From assembly GCF_002117105.1 (NCBI RefSeq), contig NZ_CP019343.1, positions 2,542,001 through 2,606,000 of the forward strand: DNA of 64,000 nucleotides, given 5' to 3'. Shown in pieces: positions 1-9,184 of the stretch; the stretch's first letter is position 1; each line of letters starts with the position of its first letter. The notes under the pieces were generated by a model, which searched no databases, was not told where the DNA came from, and saw only the letters and a program-made list of their open reading frames with translations. Both the position numbers and the translations under genes were made by a program. This stretch comes from Oceanicoccus sagamiensis. Lineage in GTDB: Bacteria > Pseudomonadota > Gammaproteobacteria > Pseudomonadales > Dasaniaceae.

Positions 1-47
1 ACCTTCCTGTCTGTTTTTTAAGCTCTCTTTATAAGTAAATAGCCTTT

Positions 48-70
48 AACTTAAAGTAGCACTTTAAGTT
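48..70. promoter_or_regulatory. perfect 10-bp inverted repeat in the dcw leader
   Basis: AACTTAAAGT is followed after three bases (AGC) by its exact reverse complement ACTTTAAGTT. The repeat is AT-rich and no T-tract follows on the + strand, so it fits a dimeric regulator's operator or the remains of an upstream gene's terminator. Which of these it is cannot be told from the window, because the upstream gene lies outside it. Confidence 0.4.
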
Positions 71-190
71 TGTTCTCTAGGGTGTTGTATTTATTGTTTT
101 TAGTGTTTTATGCTTGTGCGACTTCTTAGTAGATGCCTGCAAGTTCCTGTTTTTTTTACCGAAATTCCCCTCCATTTGTCGCATTTAGCC

Positions 191-204
191 TTGATCAATA
201 TCAG
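191..204. promoter_or_regulatory. FNR/Anr-like site in the mraZ leader
   Basis: TTGAT-CAAT-ATCAG matches 9 of the 10 defined positions of the FNR/Anr consensus TTGAT-N4-ATCAA. No -10-like hexamer stands at the expected distance; that position falls in the MraZ box array. It may be a chance match or a repressor-type site. Confidence 0.25.
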
Positions 205-223
205 GTGAGTCTCTATAGTTGCC

Positions 224-300
224 AAAGTGGAAAAAAGTGTGAAAAAGTGCCTTTTTGTGGATATTTTTTCCTCTATTTGAAAAAAACGACTAAAAAGTGG
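224..300 (+). promoter_or_regulatory. MraZ-type operator array upstream of mraZ
   Basis: GTG triplets, each preceded by AAA or TTT, start at 227, 237, 247, 257 and again at 297, all on one 10-base phase. MraZ is known to autoregulate the dcw operon by binding short GTG-containing direct repeats at 10-base spacing, so these are probably its binding boxes. The last box ends seven bases before the mraZ start codon. The rest of the 306-base leader has no gene I can support and no convincing sigma70 promoter. Confidence 0.6.
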
Positions 301-306
301 CAAAAC

Positions 307-753
307 ATGTATCTCGGTAGTAATGCAATCAGTATGGACGCCAAAGGGCGTCTGGCGATTCCGGCGAAAGTCCGTGATGCGCTGCTGTCTGATTGTGGTG
401 GCCGTATTGTGGTCACTGCCCATACCGAAGAGCGTTGTTTGCTGGTCTATCCAGAGCAGCAATGGCAGCAGCTTCTCCCTCAAATCGAAAGCCTCCCCAA
501 TATTAATCGCAAGGCCGCCAAAATGCAGCGGGTGTTATTGGGCTATGCCACCAATTTAGAGGTTGATGAGGCTAATGGGCGGATTCTATTGCCGCCCACA
601 CTGCGTGAGTATGCTGGCTTAGAGAAAAAATTAATGTTGGTTGGCCAGGGCAAAAAGCTAGAGCTCTGGAGTGAAGAAGAGTGGGCCAAATATCTTGATG
701 CTGCTGGGGATGAAGATGAAATACCCCCAGAAGTACTGTCGCTGTCTTTATAA
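307..753 (+). CDS. mraZ: transcriptional regulator MraZ
   Basis: MraZ is a SpoVT/AbrB-fold DNA-binding protein that controls the dcw operon it heads. The 148-residue product begins [16 protein letters not shown] and carries two AbrB-like halves, with [11 protein letters not shown] near residue 10 and an [13 protein letters not shown] segment near residue 85, the usual duplicated DxxGR pattern. I chose the ATG at 307, because an in-frame extension to 133 would code through the MraZ box array and adds residues unlike the family. rsmH follows after three bases, as in other gammaproteobacteria. Confidence 0.95.
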   Translation: MYLGSNAISMDAKGRLAIPAKVRDALLSDCGGRIVVTAHTEERCLLVYPEQQWQQLLPQIESLPNINRKAAKMQRVLLGYATNLEVDEANGRILLPPTLREYAGLEKKLMLVGQGKKLELWSEEEWAKYLDAAGDEDEIPPEVLSLSL

Positions 754-756
754 GCG

Positions 757-1680
757 ATGAGTGCGCATGAAACCGTATTGCTTACCGAGGCCGTTGATGG
801 ATTGGTAACGCGGGCTGACGGTATCTATGTCGATGGCACATTTGGGCGCGGTGGTCATAGTGAAGAAATTTTAAAGCGCCTCGATAGTGGTGGTCGTTTA
901 TTGGGTGTCGATAAAGACCCGCAGGCCATTGCCACCGGTGAAGCGTTGGCTGGCCGGGACTCGCGGTTCCAGATTGTGCAGGGCAGTTTTGCCGATACCA
1001 AGGCGGCGTTAGCGGATTTGGGTATTGAAAAAGTCGATGGCCTGCTGCTGGATTTGGGTGTGTCTTCGCCGCAGTTAGATCAGTCAGAGCGCGGTTTTAG
1101 TTTTTTGCGTGACGGCCCGCTGGATATGCGGATGAACCCAGAGGCTGGTCAAAGTGCAGCGCAGTGGTTGGCGGTGGCAGAGGCGAGTGATATTGCCCGC
1201 GTACTAAAAGAATTTGGTGAAGAGCGCTATGCCAAGCGTCTGGCCAACGCGGTGGTGACCGAGCGGGCAGAACAGCCTATAACCACCACCTTGCATTTGG
1301 CGAAAGTGATTGCCGATGCACATCCCGCTTGGGAGAAAGGTAAAAATCCAGCCACCAAGACTTTTCAGGCGATACGGATTTTTATCAATAACGAATTAGG
1401 TGATTTGGAGCAGCTTTTGGCCGATTCACTGGATATGTTAGAGGTGGGTGGCAGGCTGGCTATTATCAGCTTCCACTCATTAGAGGACCGGATGGTAAAG
1501 CGTTTTATCAAGCGCCATGTGCGTGGAGATGAATTGCCCGCCAATGTGCCGGTCACCGTGGACCAGCTCAATCGGCGGTTAAAAAATATTGGCAAAGCTG
1601 TAAAAGCCAGTGCCGGTGAAGTAGAAAATAATGTGCGTTCAAGAAGCGCCATTATGCGAGTGGCAGAAAAAATTGCTTGA
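757..1680 (+). CDS. rsmH: 16S rRNA (cytosine(1402)-N(4))-methyltransferase RsmH
   Basis: RsmH (MraW) uses SAM to methylate N4 of C1402 in the decoding centre of 16S rRNA. The 307-residue protein starts with the typical [10 protein letters not shown] sequence. It has the SAM-binding stretch [10 protein letters not shown] near residue 26, the family signature [10 protein letters not shown] near residue 98, and the conserved ISFHSLEDR near residue 237. Its length is normal for the family. It lies three bases after mraZ and must be co-transcribed with it. Confidence 0.97.
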   Translation: MSAHETVLLTEAVDGLVTRADGIYVDGTFGRGGHSEEILKRLDSGGRLLGVDKDPQAIATGEALAGRDSRFQIVQGSFADTKAALADLGIEKVDGLLLDLGVSSPQLDQSERGFSFLRDGPLDMRMNPEAGQSAAQWLAVAEASDIARVLKEFGEERYAKRLANAVVTERAEQPITTTLHLAKVIADAHPAWEKGKNPATKTFQAIRIFINNELGDLEQLLADSLDMLEVGGRLAIISFHSLEDRMVKRFIKRHVRGDELPANVPVTVDQLNRRLKNIGKAVKASAGEVENNVRSRSAIMRVAEKIA

Positions 1681-1773
1681 GTGAACAGGCAATTAAAAAT
1701 AACAGGTTATTTGGGATGGCGTGTGACAGTGCCGTTTAAATCGCAGGACTAATAATAATGATAGCAAGCTGCG

Positions 1774-2103
1774 ATGAATAACGAGAAAAGTAAAGGTGAG
1801 GCAGTGGTAAATGCTTCTATAAGTAGTGCTGAGCAAACCAGGTTGTTAGTCGTTGGTCTATTGGTTTTGTTGTTGGTAATCGCTTCGGCCTTGGGGGTTA
1901 TTTATAGCTCCTATAAAAGTCGTCAGTTATTTAGTGATTTACAGCAGCAAAACAGAGAAGCGGTACGCCTGGAAGAAGAATGGGGGCGGTTGTTGTTGGA
2001 GCAGAGTACCTGGGCTTCTCATGCGCGTGTTGAGCGCATGGCGAAATCCGAGTTAAAAATGGTAGTACCTGCGCCAGAGACAATCATAGTGGTAAAGCGA
2101 TGA
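1774..2103 (+). CDS. ftsL: cell division protein FtsL
   Basis: FtsL is a small bitopic division protein that joins FtsB and FtsQ and helps activate FtsWI at the septum. The product (109 residues from the ATG at 1774) has a short cytoplasmic N-terminus, one membrane helix around residues 23-45 and a periplasmic coiled-coil-like stretch rich in Q, E and L. The start is uncertain: the in-frame GTG at 1804 follows an AAGGTGAG element, while 1774 has no clear ribosome site. Position between rsmH and ftsI supports the assignment more than sequence identity, which is low in this family. Confidence 0.88.
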   Translation: MNNEKSKGEAVVNASISSAEQTRLLVVGLLVLLLVIASALGVIYSSYKSRQLFSDLQQQNREAVRLEEEWGRLLLEQSTWASHARVERMAKSELKMVVPAPETIIVVKR

Positions 2104-2118
2104 CTGTGATGGGTAACA

Positions 2119-3867
2119 ATGGCTAAAGTCACACGACAAGCAGTACCTGCGTGGCGTTTTATGCTGGTGATTTTATTACTGGCTGGCCTGGCATCGCTAT
2201 TAATCTGGCGAGTACTTTCCCTGCAAGTTCTGGATACCGAGCGCGGCCATGAATTTTTGCGTGGTCAGGGTGATGCCCGTACCGTTCGTACCGAACATAT
2301 TCCTGCCTACCGCGGTGTTATCTCCGATCGCAATGGCGAGCCTTTGGCTGTGAGTACTCCGGTCGCCTCTATCTGGATCAATCCAAAACATATTATTTCA
2401 GAATCCGACCGCTGGGCCGAGCTGGCCGCTGTCCTTGGTATGAGCCGTGAGCAACTAAAAGATAAAATCACCCAAAATAGCCGTCGTGGTTTTGTTTACT
2501 TGCGTCGTCACCTTCCTCCCCAGTTGGCTGACGAAGTCGTCGGATTGCGGATAAAGGGAGTCAATATTCAGCGCGAGTACAAACGTTATTACCCTGCCGC
2601 TGAAGTGGCCTCACATATTGTGGGCTTTACCAATATTGATGATCAGGGTCAGGAGGGCATGGAGCTGGCCTTTGAAAACTGGCTAAAGGGTCAGCCCGGC
2701 AGTAAGCGAGTGCTAAAAGATTTACATGGCAATGTGTTTCGCGATATTGGCGAAGGCGAGTCTGCTCACTCTGGCAAAGACTTAATGTTAAGTATTGATA
2801 TGCGCTTGCAGTATTTGGCCTACCGCGAATTAAAAGCGGCGATGCAACGGGTTGATGCTAAATCCGGTTCAGTAGTTATGTTAGATAGCGATACCGGCGA
2901 AGTGCTGGCAATGGTCAATCAGCCTTCTTTTAACCCTAATAATCGTCGTGCCCTGAAGCCTGCCCATATGCGCAACCGTGCTATGACCGATATGTTTGAG
3001 CCGGGCTCTACAGTTAAGCCATTAACGGTTGTGGCGGCATTAGAGTCTGGCCGTTACAAACCTGACACCGTTATTGATACCAATCCTGGCTATATCCGCG
3101 TGGGTAAGAAAACCCTGATGGACCCGGTGAACTATGGTTCGATCGATGTGACCAGTATTTTGACCAAATCCAGTCAGGTCGGTACAAGCAAAATAGCCCT
3201 CGACCTTGATGAGCAATCCGTTTGGGAAGTGTTTAGCCGCTTCGGTTTAGGTGTTAGTACCGGTAGTAGTTTTCCGGGTGAGAGCGCTGGCCTTCTGCCT
3301 GGTCGACCCAATTGGCGGCCGATAGAACGGGTCAATTTTGCTTTCGGTTATGGCTTGACTGTTACCCCTTTACAGCTCGCACAGGCTTATTCGGTTTTTG
3401 CCAGTGGTGGCGTTTTCCGGCCAGCCACTTTATTACGGCAGGAGCAGGTTGAAGCTGGCGAGCAAATTATCAGCCAGAAAATAGCCGACCAGTTAGTCGA
3501 TATGTTGAAAACCGTTACCGGCGAAGACGGTACCGCAAAGCTGGCTCGGGTGGCGTCCTATTCGGTTGCTGGAAAAACCGGCACCGTACATAAAGTGAGT
3601 GAGAAGGGCGGCTATGCTGATAGCCGTTATATGGCTGTTTTTGCCGGTCTTGCACCTGCTTCAGACCCACGCATTGTTACGGTGGTAATGATCGATGAGC
3701 CTAATCTGGAAAAATACCATGGCGGTGAATCGGCTGCCCCCGTGTTTTCCAAAGTTGTTACCGATGCGTTAAGAATTTTAGATGTGACGCCGGATAAATC
3801 CCTACCCGTTAACCGTTTGGTGAAAGAGCAGAGCAAGCCAAAATCAGGGAGGCGTAAATCGGCTTAA
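2119..3867 (+). CDS. ftsI: peptidoglycan D,D-transpeptidase FtsI (PBP3)
   Basis: FtsI is the septal class B penicillin-binding protein that cross-links peptidoglycan together with the glycosyltransferase FtsW. The 582-residue protein has an N-terminal membrane anchor (about 15-35), a PBP dimer domain and a C-terminal transpeptidase domain. The catalytic Ser297 lies in STVK and the KTGT box begins at Lys486. The middle motif reads Ser351-Ser352-Gln353 rather than the usual SSN. The stop overlaps the murE start by one base (TAATG). Confidence 0.97.
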   Translation: MAKVTRQAVPAWRFMLVILLLAGLASLLIWRVLSLQVLDTERGHEFLRGQGDARTVRTEHIPAYRGVISDRNGEPLAVSTPVASIWINPKHIISESDRWAELAAVLGMSREQLKDKITQNSRRGFVYLRRHLPPQLADEVVGLRIKGVNIQREYKRYYPAAEVASHIVGFTNIDDQGQEGMELAFENWLKGQPGSKRVLKDLHGNVFRDIGEGESAHSGKDLMLSIDMRLQYLAYRELKAAMQRVDAKSGSVVMLDSDTGEVLAMVNQPSFNPNNRRALKPAHMRNRAMTDMFEPGSTVKPLTVVAALESGRYKPDTVIDTNPGYIRVGKKTLMDPVNYGSIDVTSILTKSSQVGTSKIALDLDEQSVWEVFSRFGLGVSTGSSFPGESAGLLPGRPNWRPIERVNFAFGYGLTVTPLQLAQAYSVFASGGVFRPATLLRQEQVEAGEQIISQKIADQLVDMLKTVTGEDGTAKLARVASYSVAGKTGTVHKVSEKGGYADSRYMAVFAGLAPASDPRIVTVVMIDEPNLEKYHGGESAAPVFSKVVTDALRILDVTPDKSLPVNRLVKEQSKPKSGRRKSA

Positions 3868-5381
3868 TGATGGCAGCAATGGATACTAACAATACCAGAC
3901 GGCTAGCTGACTTGATCAACATAAACGATCAAGAGCTGGCTGCTATTGCGGTTTCGGGCATTGAGTTGGATAGCCGCGAAGTTACTGCTGGTGATGTATT
4001 TTTGGCCTGTGCAGGCTTTGCCTCTGATGGTCGCGACTATATTGACCAGGCCATTGCTGCTGGTGCGGTCGCTGTGCTAGCCGAGCAGGATGAACGGTGG
4101 CCCAATCATTCAATGCGACATGGCATTCCCATTGTGGTGGTTGAAAAACTGTCGCAAAAAATCAGCGCTATTGCCGGTCAGTTTTATAAGCATCCATCCC
4201 AACAATTACCCGTGCTGGCAGTCACTGGAACCAATGGCAAAACCAGTTGCACTCAGTTGTTACAGCAGTTGCTTAATGCTCTGGATAAAAGCTGTGGAGT
4301 TATTGGTACTTTGGGGGCGGGTGCCGATGGAGAATTAGCAGCGGGTATTAATACGACGCCCAGCGCCGTAGCTATCCAAAAACTGCTGGCCAACTGGTTA
4401 GCCGATAATATTTCAACGGCTGCGATGGAGGTTTCCTCGCATGGCCTTGAGCAGGGACGTGTACAAGCGCTGCAATTTGAGTTGGCCTTATTTACCAACC
4501 TAAGTCGCGACCACCTTGATTATCACGGTTCCATGCAGGCCTATGCCGAGGCCAAAGCGCGGCTATTCCGGCAGCCAGGCCTTAAGCATGCGGTTATCAA
4601 TATCGATGATAATTTCTCCAGCTCCTTATTAAGTATTATTAATGATGATGTTGAGGTTACCCGCTTTAGTATTGATGCGGCACAAGATAAGAATAAGCGT
4701 ATTGATGTCTGGGTAGAAAATATTTCCTATCATCCCGATGGGGTCAGTGCTGAGCTGCATTCCCCTTGGGGAGAATTTGAATTGCATAGCCCGCTACTGG
4801 GCAGCTTTAACTTAAGCAATGTGGTAGCGGTGGTTAGCAGTCTTGGTGTCTTGGGTTACCCCGTTGCTACAGTTATTGAAAAACTGCAAGTGCTGGGCAC
4901 CATTGCTGGCCGGATGGAAAAAGTGACCTCGGCTACAGATATCAATGTCGTTGTCGATTATGCCCATACCCCGGACGCATTAGAAAAAGCGCTGGTGGCC
5001 ATGCGTCAGCATAGCGAGGGTGATGTGTGGTGTGTCTTTGGTTGCGGCGGTGACCGCGATCAGGGCAAGCGTTCATTGATGGGAGAAACGGTACAGCGCT
5101 ATGCCGACCATGTGGTGGTGACCAGTGATAATCCTCGGCACGAATCCGCCAGCGATATCATTAATCAGATTCTGGGTGGCGTAAATTGCCCCTCCTTGGT
5201 TGAAGAAGATCGCGCCAAGGCGATTGATTTTACTATCGCCAATGCCAAAGCTGGCGACTGTGTATTACTGGCCGGTAAAGGGCATGAGGAATATCAGCAG
5301 GTCGGTGATTTACGGGTGCCTTTTAGTGATATTAAACAGGCGCGTTTAGCGCTGGCAAAGCGTGCGGGGGTGAGTCAATGA
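3867..5381 (+). CDS. murE: UDP-MurNAc-L-Ala-D-Glu:meso-diaminopimelate ligase MurE
   Basis: MurE adds meso-diaminopimelate to UDP-MurNAc-dipeptide in the cytoplasm, using ATP. The 504-residue product has the ATP loop TGTNGKTS near residue 116, the central Mur ligase domain and a C-terminal domain. The DNPR motif at residues 421-424 is the known marker for selecting diaminopimelate rather than lysine. The start overlaps the ftsI stop by one base; a second ATG follows immediately and either may be used. The end overlaps murF by four bases (ATGA). Confidence 0.97.
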   Translation: MMAAMDTNNTRRLADLININDQELAAIAVSGIELDSREVTAGDVFLACAGFASDGRDYIDQAIAAGAVAVLAEQDERWPNHSMRHGIPIVVVEKLSQKISAIAGQFYKHPSQQLPVLAVTGTNGKTSCTQLLQQLLNALDKSCGVIGTLGAGADGELAAGINTTPSAVAIQKLLANWLADNISTAAMEVSSHGLEQGRVQALQFELALFTNLSRDHLDYHGSMQAYAEAKARLFRQPGLKHAVINIDDNFSSSLLSIINDDVEVTRFSIDAAQDKNKRIDVWVENISYHPDGVSAELHSPWGEFELHSPLLGSFNLSNVVAVVSSLGVLGYPVATVIEKLQVLGTIAGRMEKVTSATDINVVVDYAHTPDALEKALVAMRQHSEGDVWCVFGCGGDRDQGKRSLMGETVQRYADHVVVTSDNPRHESASDIINQILGGVNCPSLVEEDRAKAIDFTIANAKAGDCVLLAGKGHEEYQQVGDLRVPFSDIKQARLALAKRAGVSQ

Positions 5382-6733
5382 TGTCGACATTATCCCTGTC
5401 AGCGATTGCAGAAAAAACCGGCGGCCAGCTTAGTCAGGATATGCAATTTTCCCGAGTCTGTACCGATACCCGCAGTATTCAACCGGGTGATTTATTTGTC
5501 GCCCTCAGTGGTGAAAACTTCAACGGTAATCTGTTTGTTAATGAGGCGGCCAATAGCGGCGCTGTAGCAGCGATTGTGAACGAGGCCGTAGATGCTTCTA
5601 TACCCTGCTTGCAAGTAAGCGATGCCCGCTTAGCGCTGGGTTTAATTGCCAAAGCGAATCGTCAACAGTTCACCGGTCCATTGGTTGGTTTAACCGGCAG
5701 TGCTGGCAAAACCTCTACCAAAGAAATGGTCGCCAGCATCTTGTCCGAGATGGGGGAGGTGCTAGCCACCCGCGGTAATTTTAACAATGAAGTTGGTGTG
5801 CCTAAAACCTTGCTGGAGCTTGAGAGCAAGCATGACTATGCCGTCGTCGAAATGGGGGCTAGTAATAATGGCGACATTGCTTACCTGATGCAGTTTGCCG
5901 AACCCACCATTTCAGTCTTAACCAACGCTATGGCGGTGCATATTGAGGGTTTTGGCAGTCTTGAAAATATCGGCAAAACCAAAGGTGAAATTTTCGAAGG
6001 CTTATCAGCCAGTGGCACGGCGATTATTAATCTTGATGACCAATTTTATTCGCAGTGGCGAGAGCAGGCTGGAGCGGCCTCTATTGTCACCTTTAGCAAG
6101 CACAATACGGCCGCGGACTTTTATGCCAGCGATATCGCCTTGCAAACCGGTGGTGATATGTCATTTATTTTGCATACGCCTACAGGTACCCAGGCTGTCA
6201 ATCTGGCGATACTCGGTGAACATAATGTGATGAATGCCGTGGCGGCATCCGCAGCCGCTGCAGCGGCGGGTGCCGGTTTGGACACTATCAAAAATGGTTT
6301 GGAAAAAGTTAAGCCGGTTAATGGCCGATTAAAATCTTTTGCGCATCAGGGTCAAACCATTATTGACGATACCTATAACGCCAGTCCCGGTTCTATGAAA
6401 GCCGCCATTGATGTGCTGATGGGTTTTTCCGGCGAGCATTGCCTGATTATGGGCACTATGGGCGAGCTGGGTGATATGGCTATCAGTGCCCATAAAGAAG
6501 TCGCGGAATACGCCGCCGAAAAAGGTGTTGAGCAAGTGTTGGCGGTTGGTGAATACGCAGAGCTTGTGGTGCAGAGCTTTGGTAAACAGGCTGTGGCTTA
6601 TAGCGATATGAGTGAGTTGTTGCTCGATATACACCGTATTCAATCCTCAGTGATATTAATTAAAGGTTCGCGCAGTGCGCGGATGGAGCGGGCGGTGGAA
6701 GCACTGCTGGCCAGCAATGGGAGACAACAGTAA
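5378..6733 (+). CDS. murF: UDP-MurNAc-tripeptide:D-Ala-D-Ala ligase MurF
   Basis: MurF completes the cytoplasmic precursor by joining D-Ala-D-Ala to UDP-MurNAc-tripeptide. The 451-residue protein carries the Mur ligase ATP loop ([12 protein letters not shown] near residue 107), the [13 protein letters not shown] segment and the C-terminal [11 protein letters not shown] region that are typical of MurF. It is translationally coupled to murE (ATGA overlap) and to mraY (TAATG overlap). Confidence 0.97.
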   Translation: MMSTLSLSAIAEKTGGQLSQDMQFSRVCTDTRSIQPGDLFVALSGENFNGNLFVNEAANSGAVAAIVNEAVDASIPCLQVSDARLALGLIAKANRQQFTGPLVGLTGSAGKTSTKEMVASILSEMGEVLATRGNFNNEVGVPKTLLELESKHDYAVVEMGASNNGDIAYLMQFAEPTISVLTNAMAVHIEGFGSLENIGKTKGEIFEGLSASGTAIINLDDQFYSQWREQAGAASIVTFSKHNTAADFYASDIALQTGGDMSFILHTPTGTQAVNLAILGEHNVMNAVAASAAAAAAGAGLDTIKNGLEKVKPVNGRLKSFAHQGQTIIDDTYNASPGSMKAAIDVLMGFSGEHCLIMGTMGELGDMAISAHKEVAEYAAEKGVEQVLAVGEYAELVVQSFGKQAVAYSDMSELLLDIHRIQSSVILIKGSRSARMERAVEALLASNGRQQ

Positions 6734-7815
6734 TGCTACTGTTATTGGCAGATTTTCTGTCCCAGTATATTAGTGCTTTTCAGGTATTTCAGTACCTGAC
6801 TTTCCGCGGCATTCTTGGGGTGATGACGGCATTGGGTATCTGCCTGGTGTTTGGTCCTTATATGATTCAGCGCTTGAACTATCACCAAATTGGTCAGGCA
6901 ATCCGTGATGATGGCCCTGAGTCTCACTTAAGTAAATCTGGTACACCTACCATGGGTGGTGCCTTGATTTTGGTGTCGATTGTACTCAGTACATTGCTTT
7001 GGGGTGACTTAAGCAATGCTTATGTCTGGACTGTATTGATTGTCACCATCATTTTTGGTGCGGTAGGTTGGGTTGATGACTATCGCAAAGTCATAGAAAA
7101 AAATTCACGGGGTTTACCGGCACGCTGGAAATATTTCTGGCAGTCAGTGGGTGGTCTGGGCGCCGCTATCTTCCTCTATACGCAGGCAACTAATCCGGCA
7201 GAAACACAGTTGTTTCTACCTTTCCTAAAAGATTTCGCTTTAGATTTGGGCGTGTTCTATATCGTGCTGACCTATTTTGTCATTGTCGGTGCCAGCAATG
7301 CAGTCAACCTGACCGATGGCCTGGATGGGCTGGCGATTATGCCGACGGTCATGGTCGGTTCGGCACTGGGAATTATTGCCTACCTGGTGGGTAACGTAGC
7401 CTTTTCAAGCTACTTATTTATCCCTTATATCGCCGGTACCGGTGAATTGGTGGTGTTCTGCGGTGCCATGGCAGGGGCAGGCTTGGGCTTTCTTTGGTTT
7501 AACACCTATCCAGCACAAATATTTATGGGCGATGTTGGTGCCCTGGCTTTAGGTGCTGCGTTGGGCACTGTTGCGGTTATTACTCGCCATGAAATTGTCT
7601 TTTTTATTATGGGCGGGATTTTTGTACTGGAAACCGTATCGGTTATTTTGCAGGTGGCTTCCTTCAAGTTAACCGGCAGAAGAATTTTTAGAATGGCACC
7701 GATTCATCATCACTTTGAATTAAAAGGTTGGCCAGAGCCAAGAGTGATTGTGCGGTTTTGGATCATTACAGTGATGTTGGTGCTGTTTGGTTTGGCCACA
7801 TTAAAACTACGTTAA
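6733..7815 (+). CDS. mraY: phospho-N-acetylmuramoyl-pentapeptide transferase MraY
   Basis: MraY is the integral membrane enzyme that transfers phospho-MurNAc-pentapeptide to undecaprenyl phosphate to give lipid I. The 360-residue sequence has about ten membrane helices and the family motifs VDDYRK near residue 114, NLTDGLDGL near residue 194 and the PIHHHFE loop near residue 325, which hold the Mg-binding aspartates and conserved histidines. Length and position match the family exactly. Confidence 0.97.
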   Translation: MLLLLADFLSQYISAFQVFQYLTFRGILGVMTALGICLVFGPYMIQRLNYHQIGQAIRDDGPESHLSKSGTPTMGGALILVSIVLSTLLWGDLSNAYVWTVLIVTIIFGAVGWVDDYRKVIEKNSRGLPARWKYFWQSVGGLGAAIFLYTQATNPAETQLFLPFLKDFALDLGVFYIVLTYFVIVGASNAVNLTDGLDGLAIMPTVMVGSALGIIAYLVGNVAFSSYLFIPYIAGTGELVVFCGAMAGAGLGFLWFNTYPAQIFMGDVGALALGAALGTVAVITRHEIVFFIMGGIFVLETVSVILQVASFKLTGRRIFRMAPIHHHFELKGWPEPRVIVRFWIITVMLVLFGLATLKLR

Positions 7816-7825
7816 AGGCAATAGA

Positions 7826-9184
7826 GTGCAATTAATAGCAACAGATAATAAGCAGGTGGTTATAGGGCTCGGTATTACCGGGCTTTCCTGTGTGCGTTAT
7901 CTAGCGGCTAATAATAAGCCTTTTTCTGTGGTGGATAGCCGTGAAAATCCGCCGGGCCTGGATGCGTTTAAAGCCGAATTTCCAGATATTAGCCTAACAC
8001 TAGGTGAGATTTCTGAAACAGCCCTGGCTGGCGCCGATGAATTAGTCGTTAGCCCCGGTGTTGCTATTGACGAGCCGGAGATTGTTAAGGCGGTAGCAAA
8101 GGGTGCCCATATTTGTGGCGATATCGATTTATTTTGTAAGGCTGTCGATGCGCCGGTGATTGCCATTACCGGTTCCAATGGTAAATCCACCGTGACCACT
8201 CTGGTGGGTGAAATGATTGAGCGCTCCGGTAGAAAGGTTGCCGTCGGTGGCAATATTGGTACGCCAGCGTTGGATTTATTAGCGGCAGAGACACCGGATA
8301 TCTATGTGTTGGAACTGTCGAGTTTTCAATTGGAACGCTCAGAAAATTTATCCGTTGAAGTGGCGACCGTACTGAACGTCAGTGCCGATCATATGGACCG
8401 CTATAACAATATATTGGCTTACCATCAGGCCAAGCATCGTATCTTTCACGGCTGTAAAAAAGTGGTAATTAATCGCGCTGATGCTTTATCCCGGCCGCTG
8501 CTGGCGGAGGGTGTCGAAGTCTTTACCTTTGGTTTGAGCGATTCGGATTTTAACGGCTTTGGTGTGTTAAATGATGGCGAGGTTGAGAGTCTGGCTTATC
8601 AGTTTAAACCGCTAATGCCGGTAAGCGAGTTGGCCATGGTCGGGCGTCACAATATCGAAAATGCTCTCGCGGCCATGGCATTGGCTGCGGCGGTGGGTGT
8701 TGAGATAGCGCCCATGTTAGACGTATTACGTCAATTTCCGGGGTTGGAACATCGCTGCCAATATGCCGGAGAGCATCAGGGTGTGCGTTTCTATAATGAT
8801 TCAAAAGGCACCAATGTAGGCGCGGCGATCGCATCGATTAATGGGCTAAAAGACAACGCTAACGATATTGTATTGATTGCCGGTGGCGATGCCAAAGGTG
8901 CAGATTTTTCACCGCTTTTACCGGTGTTAAAGCAGTCAGTAAAAAATCTGGTACTGATCGGTAATGCTGCACAGGCGCTGAGTGATTTATGCAGTGAGTC
9001 GCTAAATGTGCATAGGGCAGACTCTATGGAGCAGGCGGTTAATCAAGCCGTGGCATTGGCCAATCAGGGTGATGTGGTCTTGCTGTCACCAGCCTGCGCC
9101 AGTTTTGACATGTTTGATAATTATCAGCATCGCGGTGAGGTATTTGTCGCCGCGGTACAGCAATTCATCGGGGATGATAGCTAA
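7826..9184 (+). CDS. murD: UDP-MurNAc-L-alanine:D-glutamate ligase MurD
   Basis: MurD adds D-glutamate to UDP-MurNAc-L-Ala. The 452-residue product starts at a GTG, ten bases after mraY, and gives the expected N-terminal UDP-binding Rossmann segment (VVIGLGITGLSCVRYL). The ATP loop ITGSNGKSTVTTL is near residue 112, and the C-terminal domain contains the typical LLSPACASFDMFDNYQHRG stretch. The end overlaps the ftsW start (TAATG). Confidence 0.97.
   Translation: MQLIATDNKQVVIGLGITGLSCVRYLAANNKPFSVVDSRENPPGLDAFKAEFPDISLTLGEISETALAGADELVVSPGVAIDEPEIVKAVAKGAHICGDIDLFCKAVDAPVIAITGSNGKSTVTTLVGEMIERSGRKVAVGGNIGTPALDLLAAETPDIYVLELSSFQLERSENLSVEVATVLNVSADHMDRYNNILAYHQAKHRIFHGCKKVVINRADALSRPLLAEGVEVFTFGLSDSDFNGFGVLNDGEVESLAYQFKPLMPVSELAMVGRHNIENALAAMALAAAVGVEIAPMLDVLRQFPGLEHRCQYAGEHQGVRFYNDSKGTNVGAAIASINGLKDNANDIVLIAGGDAKGADFSPLLPVLKQSVKNLVLIGNAAQALSDLCSESLNVHRADSMEQAVNQAVALANQGDVVLLSPACASFDMFDNYQHRGEVFVAAVQQFIGDDS

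Noticed and set aside
224-300. Direct repeats as a CRISPR array or origin iterons
   Set aside because: The units are only about 10 bases with no spacers, sit at mraZ and match known MraZ operators.
133-306. In-frame upstream extension of mraZ
   Set aside because: It would code through the 10-base-phased MraZ boxes, and the ATG at 307 gives the exact family N-terminus.
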